From Trematomus loennbergii (Eukaryota; Chordata; Actinopteri; Perciformes; Nototheniidae), in the NCBI GenBank assembly GCA_012861695.1, contig JAAOOA010000002.1:34675244-34739243 (forward strand): 64,000 nucleotides of DNA, given 5' to 3'. The notes below the pieces were generated by a model. That model was not told the DNA's origin and did not search any database. It worked only from the letters and a program-made list of their open reading frames with translations. The translations under genes were made by a program, and so were the position numbers. Shown here in pieces: positions 53,528 through 64,000 of this stretch (its first letter is position 1; every line of letters begins with the position of its first letter).

Positions 53528-56500
53528 AATGAGACCCTTGGCTCTCCTCTTATCCCTCTGCCTTCCTCCATAATCAGCAGTGGGATGGGATCAGACACAC
53601 CACCTGTCATGTCGCACAGGACCAAAGTATTCCTTCTGTCATTCCTGACAGTCCTGTGATGGCAGGGCAAGGACGGGGGCTTTGTCCCAGTGTGATATTT
53701 ATCTTTGAAATTGAGGAGTGAGACAGACAAGCGACCACTTCATGCGCTTTTATACCCTCTGGCTTTCCTTAGGAACGTCTTTCAAATGAGGAGGATGAAA
53801 GATTTAGCGACTCAACTCTGTTGACCGCACGATTTTAAGCTAGACCTCATTTTAATAGCAATTTATTTCATATTCATTAAGTATAAGCTTTTACTTAGAA
53901 AGATAAGCTTAAAACCACATCACATGAACAAAGGCATAATATAGATGGCAAACAAACACTGCCACTAAACATTAATCATCATATTATATGACAGACCCCT
54001 CATACTGACTCCCACTCACTTTCAATGCTTTGGTAAGAGCCTTTGCAGACTGGATTACAGACCGCAGACATCTAAAAATGAGCGACGCTTTGCTTTTTTC
54101 CTGAAGAAGAAGAGAAGGGTCCCTCCCTCAAAAGCAGCTCTTAAAATGCTGTCAATCACAGCAGCACGGAGTATACAGGAGCTTCCTCTGACACACTCAC
54201 CAGGGAGCATTGTCTGCCATTCCCAGACAGTTCAAGGTTAATTGATGTACATCATAAAATATTTATAACAAAACGATCATTTATTGCTCAGAGTGAGACG
54301 ATTATTGCAGATTATAAGCGTTATGCATGCAAACCAAGCTTGCGGTGAATCTGTATTGTATTGAATAGGCCCTGCGATAAGGAAATAACAGCGCAGTCCC
54401 CTCAAGTTAGTCATTTGCACATTTTGGAAGTCTGTTAATGAGTGCGGTTAATGTGAAAAGTTTTTTTTCCCTCAAGAACTACAATGTAATTATTTGATTT
54501 ATGAGAGGCTGGAGGAAGAATCACTCTCAGCACCTCAGAGGGCCTCGGCCCGGGGTTTGTTAGACATACTAGCGGCCTCTATCACAGGCATTACAGCACC
54601 ACCCTGAAGAAACACATGATTGTATTATGTAAAACTCTGTTTGTTCAATATCTGAACATCATTCAGAGCAGACAGTGACATTAGAATAACAACAAATAAT
54701 TGTTCAGAGGTTTCAGTGACTAATCAGAACAGTATTCTGAGCATAATTCTTTATTTGCACCACAGTGAATCTTTTGTTATTTGGGCATGTAAACCACATG
54801 ACTGTATTAATACGAGACCAGTAGAGAATACTATTAATCACCAAACATTGAGAGGCTCCGTGATAGCTTGTGTTTTGTGCTTGTCAAATAGTTGGAAGGG
54901 TAATTTTACTGTAATCCAGCTTTTGGAGGAGACAGAAATGTCTCTCGGTTCATTCTTGTGCTGACAGAGTCTGGAACAGTGAGGGGGATTAGCTGTCGCT
55001 GCAATGCTGGGAAAAGCAACAGTGTACTGTACCACAGGCAGATGGCCACTTTTCAGAATAACTTTTAAAGAAGGAAATGTATAAGTTTCTCCTATAAGAC
55101 ATTTCGAGTTGATGATGGCACAATTTGTCTTGTGGTCCTCTAATTAGGCTAAGTGAATGTGTTGCATGTCCAGAGGCATAATTACATGCAGAGGTAAAAG
55201 GTTGTGGTGTAGTTTGTCAGTGAGAGTGGCTCTGCCTCCTTGAATAACTGCATGCTGTGATCACTTACTGGAATGAAAAAGAGCTGCTGTGTGTGTGGAG
55301 AGAAGGAAAGAGGGAGAAATCCTTCCAGTGCAGATGAAATGGTTTGGTCTAAGTGCGGTTTAATGAGAGGCTGCCAATCAAACAAATGGAATAATTGCAC
55401 CAGCTTAATTAAAATGATTCCTTGCTAATTTCGTGAAGGATACATTGTTTTCATCCCATCCTTGCAAAAATTGATTCCCAATAATCTTCAGACGGTCACA
55501 TTAATCAAAGCTATAAACCACAAATGTACCAAATGAATACATTTTTCTAGCTTAAATGTATTGGATAACACCATTTATGAATGTTTAAAAAATTATATTT
55601 ATTATGATGCTTGCATAGCATAAAACAAAAGCAACCTAACAAGGCTTGTAAGTCTGTCTGTTAAGCAAAAAGCGATTTTGTTACTAATTTAATAAAAATA
55701 TGCCTTGAATTACTATTTTATTGTGACAGTGTTAAAGGAATATTACAATGTATGTATTTAAAACAAACCTAGGCTGGTTCAAACTCTGATTCATGACTGT
55801 TATTTTAAAATAAACACTTTCTCTCTTACAGTAGCGCTCAACCGGTTTTTGGATTAATAGAGAGAAAAGTCCACGCACCTATTATACAACTTTATACAAG
55901 TGTGGCACAACGACATCAGAAATGTTCAAATTCGACATAAAGTTGCTTTAATTGAAAACATAATAGTACTGCTGCTTTTGTTTGGACCTAGATTGTAACT
56001 CTGTCCACACTTGGCCCAAAATAGTCCTGCTCCATCTTTCATTTTCTGCGGAATTGTGTTCTCTTCTTCCAGCTTCAAACAGAGACCCTGTGACTTTGTG
56101 TTCTCTTCTTCCACTGTCCAAGGTTGCCCTGAGTTTCTGTTTGCTCTCTGGCTTAGAGGTTGTCACACCGCTGACCCTCATGCAGCTTTTGGTCACAGCA
56201 TGGGTGAAGATCGAAGGATATTTTTGGGGGTCTTGCTAACATTCTTTTATTTCCCCTCTAATACCAACCCTGTTTATCTTTTACACAGACAACCGGACAT
56301 TATGTTCGTGTTCATCATCACCTCAGCATTATGTTCACAAAACTAAATCCATCAGCTGTTCAATGTTAGATATGATTACAGTTTACACAATTGTCATTGT
56401 TTCATTTAAGTAAACGGAACAAATAAACCAGATTTTCTCCGAAATTACAGCCAAAATACTGTAAATGGGTATAAATCATGTGTTATGTCAAGCTACAGTA

Positions 56501-57038
56501 TTTCAAGGTTAAGGACAAACATCTGCTGGCTTGATTAATCATGAAGAAGGAAAGAAAATACTTTATATACTATATATTTTTTTACAGTCCGACACTATTA
56601 GAGGAATCTACTCAGAAATGCACTCTTTCTTTGTTATACTTATGAATCTTAGAATATCCCAAATCTATAAGAACTTCTGTAGATGTATAAATTAGTGGTT
56701 AGGGACATTTGAAAACACCGGTGGTACTGGACAACATTTTCTAATTTGTAATTGACGCGCAGATCACTCGCTTTAATCCTAAACGTTAGATGGCTGTGTG
56801 TCTGGCTAAAGGGCAACAGGTTTCCATCCCGCACTGTGCTCCCTGTTCCTGCTGCGGCCTCTCAGTCCTACACACAGCCTATACTACCTCATTGACGTTA
56901 TCAGGTCATTTAAAAAACAAAAAAAAACAATAGTGAGCAAGTAATGTAATCGGTTAAATTCCAAATGTATGTAACATTTAATAATTTCCTGTAAACACCG
57001 ATTGCCCAAAGAATGTGGTTACCCAAACAAACGACGAC
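53528..57038. other. Gene-free stretch
   Basis: No supported gene. A short direct duplication (tgtgttctcttcttcca) occurs twice at about 56055-56071 and 56097-56113 and makes chance frames on both strands look repetitive. The rest is AT-rich and unremarkable. Confidence 0.45.
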
Positions 57039-57044
57039 TCATGT

Positions 57045-57360
57045 GAATGATGAACGTTCCAACTCAAAGCCATAGCATGCTGCTAACATCTTCGTCTCCT
57101 GTGATAAGACTTTCCCAAAGCTGTTGGAACTAGGCTGCTTGAATTTGCTCCCATCCAGCCACAACAACATTAGTGAGGTTGGCTTCTGAGGCTGGGGGAT
57201 GAAGGCTATGACCACAGTACATCCCAAAGGTGTTGGGTAGGGTTGAGGTCAGGCCAGTTTACATCCTCAAACCAACATTGAAATTGACCATGGCTTTGTG
57301 CACAGGTACACATTATTGTCTGAAATGTCATTGTTCACTGTAGCATTTCCCTTTACTGCA
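57045..57360 (-). pseudogene. Tc1/mariner-type transposase remnant
   Basis: On the minus strand PVHKA (57292-57306) is followed, after a frame disruption, by NWPDLNPTQHLW (57224-57259), then ANLTNVVVAGWEQIQAA. These are the landmarks of Tc1-like DDE transposases (DNAPVHKA ... WPAQSPDLNPIEHLW ... WEQ), with Gln in place of the last catalytic Glu and a stop in the frame. No inverted ends were found. An old, inactive fragment. Confidence 0.75.
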
Positions 57361-60300
57361 AGTAAAGAGCCCAAACCATAACAATATCTCTATATATTCC
57401 TCTGTCTTGGTCTATCATTATCTTTAGAAGTGTGTGTTTCTACAGTAGGAGGCACTGCAAAACTAGGGCTGGAAATGACTGAAACATGGTTCAGTTGCAA
57501 TCTCCGGTTTTTAAAGGGGAATGAACCATAAATCTCTGTCTTACTCTCTCAGTCTCCATCTCTTTGCCTTTCTGTCTCCTACTCCATTCCTCTTCGTCTC
57601 TGTCTCTGGCCTGACTCCAAAAGAGCTAGTGCTCCAGGCACTCAGTCTCAGGTTGTTTGAGCTTCACAAAAAAAAAGGGAGTTATTGGAGACGGTGGTAC
57701 TGCAAAGTACAAAAAAAAAACTATTCGAAAGATGAATGTGTCAGAGACCTCAAATATTTTTCTTCGATCACACTGTGACAAAGAATCGCATGAAGGTCTG
57801 CGGTGTAGGATCATCTAAGACGCAGGGCAAACAGTAACCTTAGGCAGCATCTGACAGCAGAAAATTCAAACCCTCCAGGGTGTCCATTTGAAGGGGGAGG
57901 ACTGTGAGAGTGAATACAATTCAGGGATTCTTTACCAAGACTTTATCTGGTGGAGTCCATTTTGGTTGTATCAGACATGCCCAGGCTGGTGTTGCAGTGT
58001 ATTAGTATGTGACCCGTGAATCACAGCACTGAGTTCAGACACCGTATTGACATTTGAAAGGTTCAACCCGTCACAGCTGCTCATGACTGTCTGAGCAGAG
58101 GCAGGAATGAGCCTCAACCCCCTCTGAGGAGAGATCACAGCCTTCTGTGGAGTCAAGGTTTCAGATTAAAATAAAAATGGTTTAACAATAGCATATGCTG
58201 AGATGTCACTATAAAAAAAGCTGTGTTTTGTAGCACCTCTGTCATCTAAAAGCTGAATTATTTTGTAACATATGTTTAACTTTTAGATTTCACTTTTCAA
58301 TCTGTGGTTTATGAAACAAACCTGATGGGATTCATGCTCGACAGCACAATACATCCTGATAAACGGCAAACATTATACAAAGTATGATATTTTTGAAAGT
58401 ATCATCTATCATACTTCCATTCTTTACTTATCCTGCTTGAAGACAATTGTTATGATTCCTACAGTTGGATCATCTCTTATCAATTGGAGGCTTGAGGCCC
58501 TTAGCGTTGAAAAAGCAGCATTTCCTGTAGGATCATAAATATACCAGAGACTTCTCCACGCTTCATTACTTTGCTGAGGATTTGTATATCTTCTGGTCAC
58601 ATTTTGATTTTGAAGTGTGCTGCGAAAAACATCTGAAAAAGGGTGATTTTAATTTATGAATTCATCAAATCCCTTAAACCCATGTAAGATAATAAGCTTT
58701 GAAGCATGCTGAAGCAAGATAGATATTTGAAGAACAGAAAAGTAGTTGAAACCTTGTCAGTTTTTAAAACTATGCACATCAACTAATTGTTGCAGTAGTC
58801 TTTGGAAGTATTCGGCTGTTTCATAAAGCGACACACATTTTTGACAGTTAAGAAATTGGAAAGGGGCTAATGACAGCACTTGATTTTATGCATGCAGCAG
58901 GTCACTTGGAGAGAATTTATTCAGGATCTTCTGAAAAGGCCACCGAACATTGAACTTCATTCATTATATACTGTATGTATCAAGTATAATGTGAATTCTA
59001 AGCTTGAAGTCCATCTGAATAATATCAGTAACGATAGCCGACAGTCTAATACTACTACTTGTGCAATCATAGAGGGACAATCATTTGAATAGGCAGCAAC
59101 ACACTTTTTGGGTGATTACTTGCAGCAACATCCACCAACAGAGATTAAAAGCCAATTTAATGGCCTTGTTGCACCATAATAGAGGATCAGGGGTATGCTG
59201 TATCTTTGTCATCTTTTGGAGTATACTTTTGCTCATCAACTTTCATAATCACCCTTGTAAAACCCTTGATCTGAGCTCTGCTGGGTGATTAAAGACTTGG
59301 GCGATAACAACGAAGCTATTTGTGGAGCAGACAGACGGGGAGAGAGGGCGTGTGACTTGTCTCCGGTATGTGTGGACATGTCTAAGGATTAGGCTGGCCC
59401 ACAAAATGATACAGAAAAAAGACCAGCCTCCTCTCAGCATCTCTAACAAATGTGAACATCCAGTCAGTGGAGAATATATCTACTGCAGAGGAATCGGGGA
59501 AAGCATCACTTACTCAGTCTGTCTGTTGTGGAGACATGCAGCACTGAGACGGATCTGTTTGGCCCCAGGAGCCGTAGTTGTTGCATATGTATTAAACAAA
59601 TAATTAACATGAGTGTGTGTCTGTCACTCTTCTTTTATTACACTCCCTGGCAGCTATCCAAGATGTTCCAGGCATAGATCAGGCCCGTGTGAGAGATTGC
59701 GGACGGAGCAGGAACAGGAGGGGGGCGAGAAAGGTGGATTTATTAGCCACAATTAACATCAAGCTATTGTATAAGGCTCCTGTGGACAATATCAGAATAA
59801 GTAGTCCGGTTTCATTAAAAAAGGGCCTTGGCGGTGTCGGAGGGAGACAAAGGTGACACCCGTCAGAAGGCAGGGATATCTTAAATGAGTCTCAAGCTCC
59901 TCCAACTCTCCCACTTCAGAGCGGGTGGTGACTGCAGGTAACTGACTGTAATGCCTCTCTTGCTTCCTGATGGAGGAACTCCAGGCAGTTTTTTTTTGTT
60001 ACACAAAGACTGCAGAGCTTGGATCTGTCTCATGATTTCTTATGAATATGCATGCAGGTTAACTGATGCGCAACACTATAATTGTGATGGGAGGGTAGGA
60101 GGCTGAGTTTCTTTGGCTTGTAGCGTATTATTCCGAGTAATATGAGGGTGGGATAGCGTAGTTTGAGGCTATTTCCTCTTTGTCCGGTTGTTAAGCTCAC
60201 TTTTGTATGCCTTTCTTCACCCCTTCTGTGCTCAATTTAAATGTGTTTCTGAAAGCACCAACTAATTTCGCCAGCATCAATCTAATTATATTTGTTGTAG

Positions 60301-63300
60301 CTTTTGTTGTCCCTCTATTTCTGCCTCCTTGCCTCTGCCAATTAGGTTTTAACTAAATGAGATTATGAAGAATAAATGCTAACGTTCGGCTCCACTAGAG
60401 TGTGGCACATCAGTTTACCTAAGGCAAGGCTTTCAAACTTGGGGGAGAAAAAGGGAATGAAGCTAATTTTAAGGGATATGCTTTTGATTTTGAGTGTTTG
60501 CATAAGCACAGTGGAGCATTTCAGATTAAAAACACCCAATGTGTGGCAACCATGAAATCGCTTTAATTAGGCCAGCTGACAATCCATTGGCGTTCCAAAC
60601 ACACTGGACACTAATAGTGATGAAAACAAACCAATCACCTTTACAGTAATTTAAGCTCTAAGAAATGCAAATTAGAAAGGCTGCTTAGCAGGAAGAAAAT
60701 GCCACAGGATTTAGTTTTAAGAGTTTTAAAAATGTGCACAAGGTTAAAGAGTTAGACATTTCAGAATTAGACCTCAGCAGCAGAGGGCTGGCAGTTAAAC
60801 AACAGACAACTTGTGAAGGTCAGGTTGTTACTGACGGTCGACAGTGACAGCTGCCACTTTCTGAACAAAGGTCAATCCATCAGATCACCCCATCAGATCA
60901 GATCTAAGATCAGCACTAACAATTGCTTGTACATTGATATGCATGTTTGATCATCCAATGCTGAACAATGTTTTGTCTTAGAAATGTTTGTGTGCAGTTT
61001 CAGTTTTGATCCTCCGTCAGGAACATAACGCTGTCTAAATGGTACTTTTTATTGAAATCGTAGTTACACAAAGCACAGCTTTTTTACATCCTAACTCTTA
61101 GTATTACACTATTCAAATGCTAAACTGATATTGTTCCATTGTTCAAGAATCTGCAATCTAATTTCCCAAATGTGCGCACACATCTCAATTCAGCAACCAA
61201 TTTTGACTTCTACCTCCAAATGTTTGCAAACCTCATCTTTACCGCAGAAAATAAATACCAAATTCTGTTGACACATATCGTATGTCGGTTTATTCATCTC
61301 CGTCATAGCAAGGAGGACAAAAATGTCAGTGTTACTAACATCAATTAATAATGCAATGTCAACAAAGTATGAAGTCTACTGATCATTTATATCAGCACAC
61401 TAAGCCTAAAGCCTTTTTGCTGCCAAAATGGAGGTCAAAAGCGGCTGTTACTTACCTTTATGGATACACAAAATTAAATGAGCAAATATTATAATGGAGA
61501 ATTAGTTTCAAATTATATTATATATGAGATGCTTATATTTTATGTTTGTTTATTTTCTACTCTTTTTATTTTTCTAATGATGTGCAATGCCTTTTTTTAT
61601 CATGCTGCTGAGACGAATAAAAAAAACAGTTTAAGGTCAATAAAGTAAATCTTATCTTATAAAATGTGACGTTAATGTCAGAAGAAAGGTGAATTACCAA
61701 AATAGTTTGCATGTATTAAATGCTTACACTATGAATATGGAACCACAACCCATAATGTGTAATTTCTTAAATGAGGTTTGACTATTTAATGCAAAAATAG
61801 ATTAAATCTTATTTATGATTTTTATTTCACAGCATTTCTTCTTCATCTGTTGCAATTTACAATATTCCCACAATAGGCTATATACCTTATTGTTGTATTG
61901 TACCAGCAATTACAAGTATATGAGCACAATCTCAGTTTTCACAGCTTAATTAAGATATATGTCAAATGAACCAGTGTTATTATTAAGAAATGTGTATTTC
62001 TCATAATTTAACAACAAGCTAGTTGAAGCCATTACAGTAATATATTTTGAATAAACACTATAAGATTAGAACAATATCTAATGTAATCAATACGTTGGTG
62101 ACTAGTCATTTGTGTTTCCCAGAGGGCATCAGCTCGACCTGTCAGGACTTCAGAGGTTTTAGTCGCAGTGGGGAGCATTGTGAAGCAGGAGAGCTGTAGT
62201 GTTTGTTCTTCAGTGAGTCCTGAGAGCTTGCCCTCATGCGCTGAGCAATGTAATTGAAATCTTCCACCCATTGTTCAAGATGACAGTTTTAATTTACAGA
62301 GATAAGCAAGCTAGCCTTGACCTCGCTCTGGCCTGACATGGATCGCTGCCCCTTCACCTTCCAAGGTGTCTTCAGTCAACTCTGGGTTCTCTTTGGGATA
62401 TACTTCTCATGTTTGGTTGATGTAGATAGAAGCACTTCTTATTTTCCACCTGGCTCGTTTTTTGCAGCGTGAGATGTAAACAGTACTTCAGTCCACAGAT
62501 CGACACCTCTTTCTGCTCCGACTGACCAGCGATATTGATTACATAATGCTTTGTTCAGTTGGCTGCTTCCCTCCCTTTGTTGCCATTATCAGACGCTGTG
62601 CACAAAGCCAGTCCCTCTCACCATTCAATGTGAAAGAGAGAAGACCACGAGTGCAATGATGAGAGGACCAATAGCAGTGGACACCATGTGATGGCTATTT
62701 GGGCTGAGACTCACGCTTTGAGACTCCTAAATCTGTCTTTTAAGCACCTTTAGTGGAGTGTGAAATACAGTATATTGGACTCCTTTTATATGGGTCCTAT
62801 TTGCTTTCAAGGCTGTGCGGTTTTCTAACATTCACACGTGGAAACTACAGTCGTCTGTTGAAGTCACATTCACACACTTCTCCAGTAATTGATATTAATT
62901 ACTTGTCAGCTGCCCTGCATTCAATTCTACATGCTTGACAGCTCTGTGGACTAAGTAGAAACTACCCATACTGCACTGTGAGTGAGTGACTTACTGTTAC
63001 TCGATTCATTTTCTATTACTTGCTAAAAAGGTAGGAGTAATCAATAATACTTATATTGATTTACATTTGACCAAATAGAACTTTAAACTACTCTGCTCTT
63101 TAGACAGACTCCAGGTAATAATACATGTATAACTTATCTTAGATTTATTTCAATAGAGTCACATTTCCCGATTGAATGGCAATGGCTCCCTGAACACCTC
63201 ATAAAGACAACACAGGCATAACATGACATTAAAAAAGGTTTTGATTAAATGTTTATTTTCCCCCGAGTCCATGAGTGCATATGAGCGACAAAGGAGAGGA

Positions 63301-64000
63301 AGAGATCTTTTTTTCAGTATGAAATGCCAAATAAAATGGAGAAAAACCTCGTATTGCAGACAGAGGAGGGGCTCGCTGTCAGGATGAGGGTCCCTTGGCC
63401 TCGCCTCAGCAAAGATGCTGCGATAAAGCTCGCCCATTCCAAGGGCCGCTATTTAACACCCCTCTGTAAATGTGCACCTGTCAGTGTATTTCCACTGAAG
63501 TCTTGGATTCTTGAAATTATACTTTACCCCTCCTCAAAAACTGTAACAGGCAGGTGAGAGAAGAATGGAGACAAAGAGAGGAGAGGGGAACATACGGATA
63601 ATAAAAAAATACAGCATTGGCATTACTGAAGTGAGCAGCTTTGTCGGAGAGGGACTTCTTTGAAGATTTACAGCCTAATCCTATCTGCTGAACCGCCATC
63701 GCTGCCTCCGCTTTTGTTTCTCAGACTCTAAGACCTACTCCTGCAGAGCCACAGAGAGAGGGTCCAATGGATTCATCTTGTCGAGTGCAGAGGAATGCGA
63801 GGGTTTATGGTGATGGCATGAAACAGAACATTTACAGCTGAATATGCTTTGTTTGCATATTGACCCTTGATAATAACAGTAATCCTGAGCATATATTGCT
63901 GTCATGTATGCCTGCTGGAAGATTTATGGTGCATAACAGGCACTGTGAATTTAGCTTTCTGCATTTTTCCTCTATTCAAAAGTCTGATGAATTAGTAACA
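57361..64000. other. Gene desert, right part
   Basis: No recognisable gene. A-rich stretches near 57667-57720 break any frame. Blocks near 58000-58160, 59100-59600, 62300-62700 and 63150-63480 have the balanced composition of possible conserved non-coding DNA. A sequence near 61570-61660 (ataaaaaaaacagtttaagg, then tcaataaagtaaatcttatc) looks like the tail of a retroposon, but no coding part precedes it. Confidence 0.4.

Overview
The window is nuclear DNA from a ray-finned (teleost) fish. The evidence is vertebrate-type genes with GT-AG introns, AATAAA polyadenylation signals, and dispersed repeats of kinds common in teleosts (short inverted-repeat DNA transposons, PIF/Harbinger-, hAT- and Tc1-like remnants, a tRNA-derived SINE). 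A percomorph is likely but is not proven by the sequence. There are no bacterial genes, no CRISPR array and no rRNA or tRNA gene.

Only the first 13 kb carries recognisable protein genes, both on the + strand and head to tail. At 604-1002 are the last two coding exons of ilk (integrin-linked kinase), with a polyadenylation signal at 1464-1469. After a short intergenic gap comes a complete apbb1 (FE65) gene. It has a non-coding first exon ending at 3383, 13 coding exons from 3992 to 10898, and a 2.2 kb 3' UTR ending near 13140. Its layout is acidic N-terminus, WW domain, PTB1, PTB2. Intron 7 holds a 6-base microexon (8633-8638) that would insert Glu-Arg in PTB1, the counterpart of the neuron-specific mini-exon of mammalian FE65. 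As written, the N-terminal coding region needs three +1 corrections, each next to a short homopolymer, while the WW and PTB exons are clean. Consensus errors in the assembly are the simplest explanation. In mammals ILK and APBB1 also lie in one neighbourhood (human 11p15.4), so the linkage looks old.

From 13 kb to 64 kb I find no gene I can name. This AT-rich, gene-poor stretch holds many homeodomain-type TAATTA/ATTAAT words, a few exon-like segments (the best at 33030-33137), microsatellites, and transposon insertions mainly at 14.2-15.1, 35.8-36.5, 41.0-43.6, 49.2-53.5 and 57.0-57.4 kb. The largest is a decayed, apparently PIF/Harbinger-type element of about 4.3 kb with long inverted ends, a broken transposase start, pieces of a Myb/SANT-like partner gene on the opposite strand, SINE pieces and a 23-bp minisatellite. 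The desert resembles regulatory DNA around a developmental gene, but that is inference from base patterns only.
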